From CAYRNR01 sp964425605 (lineage in GTDB: Bacteria; Myxococcota_A; UBA796; UBA9615; CAYRNR01): a DNA stretch of 64,000 nt. Under the pieces are notes generated by a model. The model saw nothing but the letters and a program-made list of their open reading frames with translations. It searched no databases and was not told where the DNA came from. The stretch spans positions 37,649 through 101,648 of the forward strand of contig CAYRNR010000009.1 of assembly GCA_964425605.1 (NCBI GenBank), given 5' to 3'. Below, in pieces: positions 25,429 through 34,503 of this stretch. The translations under genes and the position numbers were made by a program. Every line of letters starts with the position of its first letter. Positions within the stretch are counted from its first letter, which is position 1.

Positions 25429-27462
25429 ATGGCCCAGAAGGTAACGTTCAGGCGCAACATGGGCCTGTTCATGGCCGTGATGATCGGCATCGGCGCCACC
25501 ATGGGCCCGGGCATCTTCGCCCTGCCCGGCGAGCTGGCGCACATGATCGGTCCGCTGGGCCTGTTCGTGTACCTGGCCATGGGGTTCCTGACCCTGTTCA
25601 CGGCGCTCAACTACAGCGAGCTCAGCGCGGCCATCCCGCTGGCCGGCGGCGGCTACTCGTTCGTCAGCCGCACCATGCGCAGCCCCATCGCCTTCCTGAC
25701 CGGGTGGTTCTTCTGGATCGGCAACACCCTGGCCTGCGCCATGTACGCGGTGATCTTCGCGCTGACGATCCGCACGTACTTCATCCCGGACGTGTCCATC
25801 GCCCTGATCGCCCTGGCCACCACCGTGGTGTTCACCGCGGTCAACTTCTTCGGCGCCCGCGAGGCGATCCTCATCATCACCGTGATGAACCTGGTGGAGC
25901 TGGCCGTGCTGGTGGGGATCGCGGCGCTGGGACTGGCCGACGTGGAGCCGGCCAACCTCGAGCCCCTGGCGCCCATGGGGTGGAAGCCCTTCATCCCGGC
26001 CATGGCGCTGATCTACATCTCCTACGTCGGCTTCGAGCTCATCAGCAACGCCGCCGAGGAGATCATCGAACCGGGCAAGAACATCCCCCGCGCGATCCTG
26101 ATCACCCTGGGGGTGAGCACGGCCATCTACGTGTTCGTGGTCGGCGTGATGATGGCCACGAGCCACCACACCGAGCTGGCCGAGAGCGAGATCCCGTTCA
26201 TCTACACCGCGGACAAGCTGTTCGGCCCCTGGGGCCGCTGGGCCGGCATCACCGCGACGATCATGGCCAGCCTCTCGGCCTTCAGCGTGACCCTGGGCGC
26301 CAGCGCCCGCATCCTGTACGCCCTGGGCCGGGATCGCCACTTCCCGGGCTTCTTCTGCAAGCTGCACCCGCGGTTCCAGACCCCCCACGTCGCGCTGCTG
26401 TTCTGCGCGGCGATCGTGATCGTCTTCGCCTCGACCGGGATCGTGAAGTTCGTCGCCTCGGTCAGCGACTTCGGCTACCTGATGGGCCTCGGCATCATCA
26501 ACTTCGCCGTCATCCCGCTGCACCGCAAGATGCCCAACCTTCGGCGGCCGTTCCAGTCGTGGTGGTTCCCGGTGATCCCGATCGTGGGGATCATCACGAC
26601 GTGGATGTTCGTGCCCGCGCTGGAGCCCATCAGCTTCCTGCTCGGGGGCGTGCTCACCGTGGTGGGCATCGCCGTGTACCTCGTGCGGCCCGTCAACCGT
26701 GCGGATCTGATCCAGCTGGCGCGTGACTCCGCCCAGCAGGCCCGAATCCTCCTATCCAGACTGAGGAGTAAACCCATGCAGGTGCTCATCATCAGCGGCA
26801 ACAGGCAGGGACAGAACATCGCCAACCGCTTGCTGGCCAAGGAGGAGATGCGGGTGTTGTTCCGCTCCGGCGAGCACCAGGTCACCTTCATCGAGGAGGA
26901 CGGCGCGGTGTGCGAGGAGCTGGAGCGCCGCTACGCCTGCCCCATCTACCAGGGCGACGGGACCCGCCGCGAGCTGCTCGAACAGGTGGGCCTGGACAAC
27001 ATCGACGTGGTCATCGCGGCCTACGAGGACGACGGACGCAACGTGATCGCCGCGCTGCAGGCCCGTCAGCTCGGGCTCAAGAAGGTCATCGCCATCGTCC
27101 AGGAGCCCGAGTACACCACGCTGCTCGAGACCAACGACGTCACCGCCATCAGCGCGCCGTGGGCCACCGCGGCCATGGTCGAGAACCTGCTCGATCGTCC
27201 CGGCCTGGCCCAGCTGTACGAGTTCGGCATGGGCGCGGCCAGCCTCCTCGACGCGCATGTGCCCTCGGACGCGGTGGTGGTGGGCGAGCAGATCCTCGAG
27301 CTCCAGCTGCCCAAGGAGTGCCTCATCGCCGGCATCCTGCGCAACAACGACTTCGTGGTCCCCCGCGGCAAGACGGTCATCCAGGCGGACGACAGGTTGG
27401 TGTTCATCGGCAAGGCCGTCGCGATCCGCGAGGCGGCCGACATGGTCACGGCCACGAAGTGA
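25429..27462 (+). CDS. APC-family amino-acid permease fused to a C-terminal RCK (TrkA_N/TrkA_C) domain
   Basis: This protein is 677 residues from the ATG at 25429, which has GGAG 8 bases upstream (GTG 25420 is less likely because it overlaps that site). Residues about 5-430 are an APC transporter with roughly 12 helices: MIGIGATMGPGIF (helix 1 substrate loop), AIPLAGGGYSFV, SYVGFELISNAAEEI and NIPRAI. Residues 450-677 are a complete RCK unit: Rossmann start VLIISGNRQGQNIA, acidic end of beta-2 in FIEEDG, QGDGTR, and a TrkA_C part ending DDRLVFIGKA. The RCK probably gates transport in response to a nucleotide. An internal ribosome binding site and ATG precede the RCK part. The stop overlaps the next start (GTGA). 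Confidence 0.88.
   Translation: MAQKVTFRRNMGLFMAVMIGIGATMGPGIFALPGELAHMIGPLGLFVYLAMGFLTLFTALNYSELSAAIPLAGGGYSFVSRTMRSPIAFLTGWFFWIGNTLACAMYAVIFALTIRTYFIPDVSIALIALATTVVFTAVNFFGAREAILIITVMNLVELAVLVGIAALGLADVEPANLEPLAPMGWKPFIPAMALIYISYVGFELISNAAEEIIEPGKNIPRAILITLGVSTAIYVFVVGVMMATSHHTELAESEIPFIYTADKLFGPWGRWAGITATIMASLSAFSVTLGASARILYALGRDRHFPGFFCKLHPRFQTPHVALLFCAAIVIVFASTGIVKFVASVSDFGYLMGLGIINFAVIPLHRKMPNLRRPFQSWWFPVIPIVGIITTWMFVPALEPISFLLGGVLTVVGIAVYLVRPVNRADLIQLARDSAQQARILLSRLRSKPMQVLIISGNRQGQNIANRLLAKEEMRVLFRSGEHQVTFIEEDGAVCEELERRYACPIYQGDGTRRELLEQVGLDNIDVVIAAYEDDGRNVIAALQARQLGLKKVIAIVQEPEYTTLLETNDVTAISAPWATAAMVENLLDRPGLAQLYEFGMGAASLLDAHVPSDAVVVGEQILELQLPKECLIAGILRNNDFVVPRGKTVIQADDRLVFIGKAVAIREAADMVTATK
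26763..26778 (+). promoter_or_regulatory. Internal ribosome binding site and start codon for a free RCK subunit
   Basis: GAGGAG (26763-26768) lies 7 bases before an in-frame ATG (26776) that begins exactly at the first beta strand of the RCK domain (MQVLIIS, Met450). The site forces the rare codons AGG, AGT and AAA in an otherwise GC-rich gene. It would allow a separate 228-residue RCK protein. The archaeal channel MthK uses an internal start in the same position for the same purpose. Confidence 0.6.
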
Positions 27463-28883
27463 GACCACGAGCTGCCGCGGCGTTGGGGATGGTCGCCGTG
27501 GCGACCCTGGCGTCGTGTTCTGGAACCCCCGAAGGCTTCGAACCCCACGATCCCGGCGATCCCGTGCCCGAGTGTGAGCCGGTCGCCGTCGGGCCGGATT
27601 CGCCGGTGGTCGCGGTGACCGCCGAGGCCGTGGAGGGGGTCCCGACCGTCGTGCGGGTGGCCTTCGAGACCGCCGCGCCGGCCGACGGGTCCGTGGAGTT
27701 CGGCAGCAGCCACCTGCTCGGCCACTCCACGGGGCGGATCTCCACGTCCGAGACGGACCACTCGGCCCTCCTGGTGGGCGTCCCCGCTGGCACCGCGTAC
27801 TACCGCATCCACGCCCAGATGGATGGGGTGGACCACTGCACCGAGACCCGCGAAGCGCAGACGGAGCCGCTGCCCCTGGGACTGCCGGAGCTGACGCTGG
27901 CCGACCTGCCCGGCTCGGCCGCTGGCGGGTACACGGTCACGCCCATCCGCGGTCTGAACACCTCGTGGGTGGTGATCCTCGACTCCGCGGGGAGGTACGT
28001 GTGGGTGCACCAGGCCGAGGAGCCCATCTGGGGCGCGGCCCTGTCCCTGGACCACCGGGCGGTGCTGATGAACACCTGGCCGGGCGGCGCGGACAACGAC
28101 GGCGAGGTCTTCCGCGTCGCGCTGGACGGGACCCTGGAGCACACCTACGCCGCGCCGGGCATCCACACGGACTTCGTCGAGCTCGAGGACGGCACCATCG
28201 CGACCCTGGGCTGGGTGATCCGGGAGTTCGAGGACGGGCAACGCCGGCTGCTCGGCGACACCATCGTCGAGCTGTCCACCGACGGCGAGGTCCGGACGGT
28301 CTGGGACATCTTCGACCACATCGAGCCGGACCTGGACCAGACCTACCCCATGGGCTGGCTGCCCCAGGATCCCGAGCTCGAGGACTGGTCCCACGTCAAC
28401 TTCATCTCCCACGATCCGGACCGCGACCAGTACCTGGTGACCGTTGGATACCTCGACCAGGTGGTGGCCGTGGATCGAACCAGCGGGGACGTGGCCTGGA
28501 TACTCGGGGGCGCCGAGAGCACCTTCGAGGTGACGTCGGACCCCCCGCTGATGGGGACGCCCCACAGCGTGTACCGCAGGGGCGACGAGCTGCTGCTGTT
28601 CAACCGCTGCCTGTACGAGTGCCCCTGCTCCGAGACCCTCTGGGTCGACCTGGACACCGACGCCGGGACGGCGGCCGAGACCTGGTCCTACGAGTCAGAG
28701 GTCTGCCTGACGGCCTACATCCTGGGCAACGCCGAGATCCTCGACGACGGCGGCGTGATGACCGTGTGGTCCACGGCCGGACAGATCGACGAGACCGACG
28801 CGAGCGGAGAACTCGTCTGGCGCGTGAACGCGGACCTCGGCGCCGGCTTCGGCTTCGCCCGGCGGGTGGACTCGCTGTACTGA
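27459..28883 (+). CDS. Arylsulfotransferase-like (ASST/Arylsulfotran_2) lipoprotein
   Basis: This 474-residue protein starts with GTG overlapping the permease stop (GTGA), so it is translationally coupled. A short signal ends LASC (Cys about 20). A fibronectin-like N-terminal domain (about 45-140, AVTAEAVEG to TETREAQT) precedes a beta-propeller of the arylsulfotransferase type: MNTWPGG...DGEVFRVALDG, HTDFVELEDGTIATLGW, DWSHVNFI and GTPHSVYRRGDELLLFN. The conserved His residues of the last two motifs sit where ASST keeps its sulfate-transfer site. Three Cys pairs in the propeller suggest disulfides. Two further relatives occur at 54265-57684. The donor and acceptor are unknown. Confidence 0.8.
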   Translation: MRPRAAAALGMVAVATLASCSGTPEGFEPHDPGDPVPECEPVAVGPDSPVVAVTAEAVEGVPTVVRVAFETAAPADGSVEFGSSHLLGHSTGRISTSETDHSALLVGVPAGTAYYRIHAQMDGVDHCTETREAQTEPLPLGLPELTLADLPGSAAGGYTVTPIRGLNTSWVVILDSAGRYVWVHQAEEPIWGAALSLDHRAVLMNTWPGGADNDGEVFRVALDGTLEHTYAAPGIHTDFVELEDGTIATLGWVIREFEDGQRRLLGDTIVELSTDGEVRTVWDIFDHIEPDLDQTYPMGWLPQDPELEDWSHVNFISHDPDRDQYLVTVGYLDQVVAVDRTSGDVAWILGGAESTFEVTSDPPLMGTPHSVYRRGDELLLFNRCLYECPCSETLWVDLDTDAGTAAETWSYESEVCLTAYILGNAEILDDGGVMTVWSTAGQIDETDASGELVWRVNADLGAGFGFARRVDSLY

Positions 28884-28895
28884 ACCGATCCGGCG

Positions 28896-29900
28896 TCAGG
28901 GGAGATTCTCGTCGCCGTCCTGGCTGACCTCGCCGAGATCCTCCATGGGGATCAACTCGACGTCGCCTCCCTGCATCGGCAGGAGCGTGATCTCCTTGTC
29001 GTGGTAGTACGAATCACCCGGAATACGGGGACCCGCGTCGAACCTGGGCTGTGCTTCGGCGGCTCGCCTCGCCACGGCGAGGTAGCCGAGCGACTCGTCC
29101 ACGAGGCGTGTCTCCCTCGCACGATTCATCGCCCCCGCGTGCCCGGTCTTGCCCAGGCGGACCAGGGTCATGCCCCGCAGCACCATGTGCTCGTCCGGAT
29201 CCATGCCCAGATCCTGCATCATCTGGACGTTCGCCTTGTACCAGGTGGCCAACGCCGCTGGATCGTCGAACTGCTCGATGGCGCCGCGCGTCTTGCCGTC
29301 CAGGATGAACTCGACGACCTCTGTCGCGCCCGTGGGCGGCGGCTCCACCTGCCGGAACTGGAACTCGATCCCGTGGGTGCCGAGATCGGAGAGGTAGTCC
29401 ACGGCCGCGAGACGCTCCGTGACGTGGATGGCGGTCCGGGTCGTGGCCCGGGATTCCGTGGGGGCGGACTTGAGGAATTCGAGGGCCTTGGGCCCCACGG
29501 ATACGTTTCCGATCTCCATCAGGTCCTCGACGACGACCTCGGAACCGTACTCCGCGGGTGTGTGGTCCCGCGATCGGGACGGCATGGCATCGTCGTAGGC
29601 CACACGGATCGTGCCCATGGGGGGAGGCTCCTGGCCGACCTCGGACAGGGGGACCAGCTGGCCGTTGACCACCTGATGGGGGACCTGACTGATCTCCGGC
29701 GGATCGAAGACGCTGGGGGAGCGGAACGTGTAGACGGTCCTGTCGACGATCGCTCCCTCCTCCAGGCCCGCGTCATCGTCCCCCTCCTCGACCGCCGGTG
29801 CAGGGCTCCGGTCGCAGCCGGCCAGGGCCGCCCATCCCACGGTGAGAACAGCGGCGAACAGCCACCAGGACTTCTCGATGTTCGGTCCGTACCCGTTCAT
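28896..29900 (-). CDS. Lipoprotein of unknown function
   Basis: This protein is 334 residues from the ATG at 29900, chosen because it overlaps the upstream stop (ATGA), has GGAGG 5 bases upstream and begins a clear signal peptide with lipobox LAGC (Cys about 29). A frame-extending start further upstream would put a long basic tail before the signal. After an acidic linker (EEGDDDAG) the rest is soluble. It has an Asp/Arg-rich central part, a helical region (TWYKANVQMMQDLGMDPDEHM; LGYLAVARRAAEAQ) and an acidic C-terminus. I recognise no domain. It is the last gene of the three-gene operon starting at 33573. Confidence 0.65.
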   Translation of the reverse strand: MNGYGPNIEKSWWLFAAVLTVGWAALAGCDRSPAPAVEEGDDDAGLEEGAIVDRTVYTFRSPSVFDPPEISQVPHQVVNGQLVPLSEVGQEPPPMGTIRVAYDDAMPSRSRDHTPAEYGSEVVVEDLMEIGNVSVGPKALEFLKSAPTESRATTRTAIHVTERLAAVDYLSDLGTHGIEFQFRQVEPPPTGATEVVEFILDGKTRGAIEQFDDPAALATWYKANVQMMQDLGMDPDEHMVLRGMTLVRLGKTGHAGAMNRARETRLVDESLGYLAVARRAAEAQPRFDAGPRIPGDSYYHDKEITLLPMQGGDVELIPMEDLGEVSQDGDENLP

Positions 29901-31486
29901 GAAAGCCTCCCAGCGCGGTGATCCGTGGCCCGGATGCGGCGCCTTCTCGTTCCCAGCGCGGCGACGAGCCCGAGGATTGCGGCGATGGAGGGCACGGCCG
30001 TCGAGGCCACGAACCCACATCCGCATCCGCCGGGGGGGTCTTCGAACGAGCCCCCTCCGTGGTCGTCGTCGTCACCAACGGTCGTATCGTCGTCGCCAAT
30101 GTCGTCGTCGTCGTCGGCGCCGCTGTCGTCGTCGTCGGCGTCGCCGCTGTCGTCGTCGTCGTCGTCCCCCACCACGTCATCGTCGTCGTCGTCGCCCTCA
30201 CAGTCCGGATCGTCCTCGTCCACCAGCCCGTCGCAGTCGTCGTCGAAGCCGTTGACGCACGACGACTCCGTCAAGCACGCGGACTCGCCGCTGCAGTCCG
30301 GATCACAACAGTCGATGAGGCCGTCTCCGTCGTTGTCGAACAGGTCGAAGCAGTCCTCGGGGATGGTGTTGCAGTCGGGCTCGGTCAGCAGACACTCGTC
30401 GTCTTCACAGTCCGTCAAGCCGTCGCCGTCGTTGTCCACCGTGTCGAAACAGTCGCCGCACTCGTTGGGGCAGTTCGGGGCACACCAGCACGCGCAGTCC
30501 TGGCAGTCCACCATGCCGTCGCCGTCGTCGTCCACGCCGTTGTCGCAGACCTCGGCGTTGCACGCGGGATCGCACTCGCAGTCGTCCAGATCCGAGCAGT
30601 CGGTCAGTCCGTCGAGGTCGTCGTCCACGCCGTTGCTGCAGTCCTCGGTGGTGCCGCAGAGCCAGTCGCAGTCCGCGTCGTCGCAGTCGATCAGGGTGTC
30701 GCAGTCGTTGTCGACGCCGTCCGAGCAGTTCGCGCTCTCCCAGCAGTGGTTCTGGGAGGCGCAGTCGTCGTCGCAGCAGTCGGTGAGCCCGTCCGAGTCG
30801 TTGTCCAATCCGTCGAGGCAAAGGGTCTCACCGCACAGATGGTAGTTCTCGCAGTCGTCGTCATCGCAGTCGATCAGACCGTCGCCGTCGTTGTCCGTGC
30901 CGTCGTTGCAGACCTCCAGGGGCGCCGTGCAGTCGGTCTGCAGGGCGCAATCCGGATCGTCGCAGTCCACCAGTCCGTCACCGTCGTTGTCGGCCATGTC
31001 GTGACACTGCTCGTACGACGCGCCATCGCAGGCGATGATCACATTGAACACGCCGCCCCAGACGGACGGCGAGTCCACCACGACGTACAGCGTCTGCCCT
31101 CCCGTGACCGGGTAGGCGTAGATGGTCTCGGCGGAGTAGCTGGGGGAATTCTCGCCCGCGGTGACGTCGTCGCTGTCACAAGATGGCTCGAGGACGAACA
31201 GGTCGACGTCCGTGTAGACGTCGGGGATGGCGGACACGGAGAGGTCGGAGACGCCTACGGGCACGTCGAACTGCAGGACGATCTCCGGTCCGTCCTCGGC
31301 CAGCGCGTCCGGGCGGGCGAATCCAGGGTAGCTGTCCATGTCCGACGCGCCCAGGGTCGAGTCCCCGCCGTACCACTCGCCGCAGGCAGGCGCGTACGCG
31401 GGCGCGCCGCAGGGGGTTGCTCCGGCCGCGATCGGTAGCCACACACTCAGGGTGGCGGCCACGGTGACGATGGCTCTCGTGGTCAT
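29897..31486 (-). CDS. Secreted protein with nine Cys/Asp (MopE-like) repeats and MYXO-CTERM tail
   Basis: This protein is 529 residues from the ATG at 31486, which has GAGGGG just upstream and lies 8 bases after the previous stop. A signal peptide is cleaved near AAGA. Residues about 25-160 look like a pre-peptidase C-terminal (PPC) type beta domain (DVDLFVLEPSC, TLYVVVDS). Then nine units of the pattern C-x-D/N-x-x-DNDGDGLxDCxDxDC follow, similar to the calcium/copper-binding MopE and thrombospondin type-3 repeats. A run of about 60 mostly Asp residues leads to PGGCGCGFVAS, a hydrophobic helix and RRRRIR. That end is a textbook MYXO-CTERM signal. It is probably a surface-anchored, calcium-rigidified stalk. 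Confidence 0.85.
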   Translation of the reverse strand: MTTRAIVTVAATLSVWLPIAAGATPCGAPAYAPACGEWYGGDSTLGASDMDSYPGFARPDALAEDGPEIVLQFDVPVGVSDLSVSAIPDVYTDVDLFVLEPSCDSDDVTAGENSPSYSAETIYAYPVTGGQTLYVVVDSPSVWGGVFNVIIACDGASYEQCHDMADNDGDGLVDCDDPDCALQTDCTAPLEVCNDGTDNDGDGLIDCDDDDCENYHLCGETLCLDGLDNDSDGLTDCCDDDCASQNHCWESANCSDGVDNDCDTLIDCDDADCDWLCGTTEDCSNGVDDDLDGLTDCSDLDDCECDPACNAEVCDNGVDDDGDGMVDCQDCACWCAPNCPNECGDCFDTVDNDGDGLTDCEDDECLLTEPDCNTIPEDCFDLFDNDGDGLIDCCDPDCSGESACLTESSCVNGFDDDCDGLVDEDDPDCEGDDDDDDVVGDDDDDDSGDADDDDSGADDDDDIGDDDTTVGDDDDHGGGSFEDPPGGCGCGFVASTAVPSIAAILGLVAALGTRRRRIRATDHRAGRLS

Positions 31487-31494
31487 AACGCCCC

Positions 31495-33573
31495 TCACTG
31501 GTGGTACAACCTCACGGTGAGCGCGTCCTCCAGATAGTCCGGGCACTCGTCCTCGTAGCAGTACTCGGTGTGGTCCTCACGGCCGTGGTACTGGATTCCC
31601 ACGGTGGCGGATGCCCCGTACGCCACCGCGGCGTTGCCCTGGCTCACGGTCAGGTAGTTGATCTCGTACATCTCCGAGGTGTCGTACATGAACATCTGGA
31701 ATGTCGCGGTCGCGGTCATGTCGTCCCTGGGGACCACCTCGTCCCACTGCACGATGACCGCGTTCTCGCTGTCGACGGTCGCCAGCGCGATGTAGACCTC
31801 GCCCCCCACGTCGTACCGGTACTCGTCCCACAGAGGAGCGACGAGACGGTCGGAGCAGCCGGGAGCCGTCGTGGGGAGCTCCTCGTTGGAGCCAGGGACG
31901 TTGCCCACGAGACAGCTCATCAGGACGCCACCGTTCGCCCCCACGGCGAAGCTGTCGTACGAGACCCCGTAGAAGTCGATGTCCCAGCCCTTGAGGGTGT
32001 ACCCATACTCCTCGTGGAGGCCCATGTTCAGCGCCGTGCCCCCGGTGGAGATGTCGAAGAACCCGTGCTCGACGGCGCCGCTGCGGTCGTTCGAGTCCAT
32101 CTTGTGGTAGTACGCGCAGAGTTCGACCGGGGCGAGGGCCCCGAAGGTGTCGCAGAACTCGTCGAGCCCCGCGTAGGCCCACATGCCCCAGTCCCAGGCG
32201 TGCTCCACGCACTGCAGGCAAGGGGGCGTACCGCCGACCCCTGTGAGCTGCACGTCCACCTGGGACGGGATCTCCGCGGGCGCCTGCCACAGCATGTTGA
32301 AGTCGTTGGTGAGCACGGACACCGTGTCTCCGTCGAACATCTCCCCCGCATCGTCGCCGTGGGTGATCCCGTAGAAGACCTTCAGATCGTAGTTGTTCGG
32401 ATAGATGCGCAGCCGGTCCTTGGCTCGCTGGGCGTCCCCCATGTCGACGTCGATGTTGCGCAGCGAGCAGTCGCACCGCTCGTCGGCGCAGGTCCCGTCG
32501 TAGGTGACGCTCTCGTCGAAGAGCTCGACGAGCTTGCTCCCGGCCCCGTTGTCGAAGGGCCAGGCGAACATGAATCCGGCCACGTGGCCGTTGACGCCGG
32601 TCCCCTGCACCGCGACGGAGCAGTCCAGGTTGAAGAGGTAGCAGTCCGGATCCTGGCAGTCATCGACCCCGTCGCCGTCGTTGTCGATGCTGTCGTCGCA
32701 CTGGTCGCACTCGTTGTTCGGGCACGCCGCGTTGTCACAGAAACACTCGCAGTCGTCGCAGTCGATGTCGCCATCGGCGTCGTCGTCCACGCCGTTGTCA
32801 CAGTCCTCGCCGGTGATCGAGCAGATGGGATCGTAGTAGGAGAGTTTGGCGATGGGCAGGCCCAGCACGGCGTCCACGAACAGGCCGTTGGCGCCGCCCT
32901 CGTAGTAGATCGTCGTGCTGGTGTCGATCTCGTTGTACCAGGTCTCGCAGTCGTTGGCCTCGGCGCTGTACCAGGCCTGAATATGCTGCATGTCGCCGAA
33001 ATGCATGTCGCCGTAGGCCCACAGGTTCTGCTTCCACCGGTTCTCCTGGCAGTTCGACGTGGAGCCGATCCAGAACATGCTCTGCAGGCAGGCGTGCCCG
33101 AGGGGGTCGTGCGAGAGCGGGTCGTAGTGATCCCAGGGGATGGTCACATTGCCGACGTTGTCGTACCAGTACATCTCCCACGGGTAGTCGCTGCCCTCGA
33201 TGGTGGCCAGGTCCGTGTCCCCGGCGCAGTACGAGTCGCAAGCCCCGGTCGCAGAGCCCAGGAGCGACGCGAATGCCGTGTAGAGCTCCTCCTCGGCCGG
33301 CCAGTGGTCCGGAGGGGTCCCGACCCACAGCGAGTCCCACAGCGGGGCACCTTGCTGGCCGTAGAACGTCCCGTCGTCTTCGCTGTACCGCGCTCCCGTG
33401 GAGCGCAGCGTGAACCAGCCCTCTCCGAGGATGGGGATGTCGGTGGTCGACCAGTCCTGGCCAGGCCACCCCGGTGGCAACTCGTCGGCCAACAGGGGCG
33501 TCGTCGCCATCAACGAGACCAGCCCGGCGGCGATCAGCAGGGGGCGGAATCGAGGCAAGAATCGCGCAACCAT
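31495..33573 (-). CDS. Large secreted protein with two Cys/Asp repeats, function unknown
   Basis: This protein is 692 residues from the ATG at 33573 (GGAGG 5 bases upstream); a signal peptide is cleaved near PLLA. It is rich in Trp, Tyr and Cys. The middle (about 255-320) carries two units like those of the next gene (CDNGVDDDADGDIDCDDCEC and CDDSIDNDGDGVDDCQDPDC). The N-terminal 250 residues and the C-terminal 350 (beta-rich, WDEVVPRDDMTATATFQMFMYD) resemble the nidogen-like region of extracellular proteins: an ANGGV segment, then APLWDEYRYD and VIVQWDEV. That resemblance is weak. It is the first gene of the operon and precedes the repeat protein by 8 bases. Confidence 0.68.
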   Translation of the reverse strand: MVARFLPRFRPLLIAAGLVSLMATTPLLADELPPGWPGQDWSTTDIPILGEGWFTLRSTGARYSEDDGTFYGQQGAPLWDSLWVGTPPDHWPAEEELYTAFASLLGSATGACDSYCAGDTDLATIEGSDYPWEMYWYDNVGNVTIPWDHYDPLSHDPLGHACLQSMFWIGSTSNCQENRWKQNLWAYGDMHFGDMQHIQAWYSAEANDCETWYNEIDTSTTIYYEGGANGLFVDAVLGLPIAKLSYYDPICSITGEDCDNGVDDDADGDIDCDDCECFCDNAACPNNECDQCDDSIDNDGDGVDDCQDPDCYLFNLDCSVAVQGTGVNGHVAGFMFAWPFDNGAGSKLVELFDESVTYDGTCADERCDCSLRNIDVDMGDAQRAKDRLRIYPNNYDLKVFYGITHGDDAGEMFDGDTVSVLTNDFNMLWQAPAEIPSQVDVQLTGVGGTPPCLQCVEHAWDWGMWAYAGLDEFCDTFGALAPVELCAYYHKMDSNDRSGAVEHGFFDISTGGTALNMGLHEEYGYTLKGWDIDFYGVSYDSFAVGANGGVLMSCLVGNVPGSNEELPTTAPGCSDRLVAPLWDEYRYDVGGEVYIALATVDSENAVIVQWDEVVPRDDMTATATFQMFMYDTSEMYEINYLTVSQGNAAVAYGASATVGIQYHGREDHTEYCYEDECPDYLEDALTVRLYHQ

Positions 33574-33638
33574 CGCGACCTCCACGCGTCGTCGAAGTGG
33601 GAATCGGTGGCCGGTGGCCGCTCTCCCCTTCGTGCGGA

Positions 33639-33667
33639 AGTATAGCTCCGTGCGCGCGCGATCAGAA
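33639..33667 (-). promoter_or_regulatory. Candidate sigma-70 promoter of the 33573-28896 operon
   Basis: On the minus strand TATACT (33644-33639, five of six matches to the -10 consensus) lies 17 bases after TTCTGA (33667-33662, three of six). The start codon is 66 bases downstream. This is the AT-richest intergenic region of the window. Confidence 0.4.
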
Positions 33668-33723
33668 CAAATAGGCCCAAGCAGAGCTCCTGGACAGCTC
33701 TTCACGGGGTCGAGGCGTTTTTT

Positions 33724-33752
33724 TTGGATTCATCATGAGTCACGGCTACACT
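33724..33752 (+). promoter_or_regulatory. Candidate sigma-70 promoter of the divergent lipoprotein gene
   Basis: TTGGAT (33724-33729) and TACACT (33747-33752) are spaced by 17 bases. The predicted leader is about 25 bases and contains two T-runs separated by GGGTA. Confidence 0.4.
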
Positions 33753-33784
33753 AAAAGAGCAGGGAGAATTTTTTTGGGTATTTT

Positions 33785-34495
33785 TTGGTGGAGAGAACGA
33801 CGACGAGACACCTGCCGCGGCCGCCGGGTCGAACGACTCTCCCGGCCTTCCTGATCATCACGATTCTGGGCGGGTGTTCCCAGCCCGGTGAGGATGGCGC
33901 GCCTCCCCAGGAGCCCGGCGCGCTGGACGATGCGTCGGTATGGCTGGAAGCCCCCCGATTCGACGACCGATCCCTCGGCTCTGCGACGGACGGCGATCCG
34001 GTCCATGTCGATGTGAACGATACGGTCCTCGAGGCAGCGGAGATCCCGGTGGAAGAGCCGATCACGGTCATGGTGGGGTACGAGGGGGCGGCCATCGCCG
34101 ACAGCGTGAGTTACGAGGGATACGAGGATCTCTATTTCACCACCGAAAACGGCCTCGGCGAGACGTTGTGCCGCATCAGCTACAAGGTCACCGCCGTGGA
34201 TGTGCGGACCGACTGCGCCGACTGCGAGTGGGCGTTCGAGCTGCGGGCGGACGAACCGGAGATCGTGGAAGGCACTCCCGAGAGGTGCGCGGACCTCGGA
34301 TACGACGAAGGGGGCATCGAGATGCTCCTGGACACCCCGCGGGCCTACGGTTTCGCCCCCGAGTACTTCGGCCACGCCTCTGTCTTGCTCGTCGCCGATG
34401 GGGAGGGCCAGTGGAGCCCGGTGAGCTTTGCGAGCTGGAGTCAGGTGGAGGGCACGTTCGACTACGACTGGGAGACGGGCTACCTGCAGATCTGA
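33785..34495 (+). CDS. Lipoprotein of unknown function
   Basis: This protein has 236 residues if translation starts at TTG 33785, or 235 from the adjacent GTG 33788; no ATG is available. The basic n-region, hydrophobic core and lipobox ILGGC (Cys about 31) are clear. The mature part is about 200 residues and acidic. It has two Cys pairs (LCRISYKV...DCADCEW and ERCADLGY) and a beta-rich pattern (VDVNDTVLEAAEIPVEE, ITVMVGYEG). I recognise no family. It is a single gene, divergent from the repeat-protein operon and ending 8 bases before the convergent repeat protein. The leader is unusually T-rich for this genome. Confidence 0.65.
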   Translation: MVERTTTRHLPRPPGRTTLPAFLIITILGGCSQPGEDGAPPQEPGALDDASVWLEAPRFDDRSLGSATDGDPVHVDVNDTVLEAAEIPVEEPITVMVGYEGAAIADSVSYEGYEDLYFTTENGLGETLCRISYKVTAVDVRTDCADCEWAFELRADEPEIVEGTPERCADLGYDEGGIEMLLDTPRAYGFAPEYFGHASVLLVADGEGQWSPVSFASWSQVEGTFDYDWETGYLQI

Positions 34496-34503
34496 GCCGG
34501 ACG

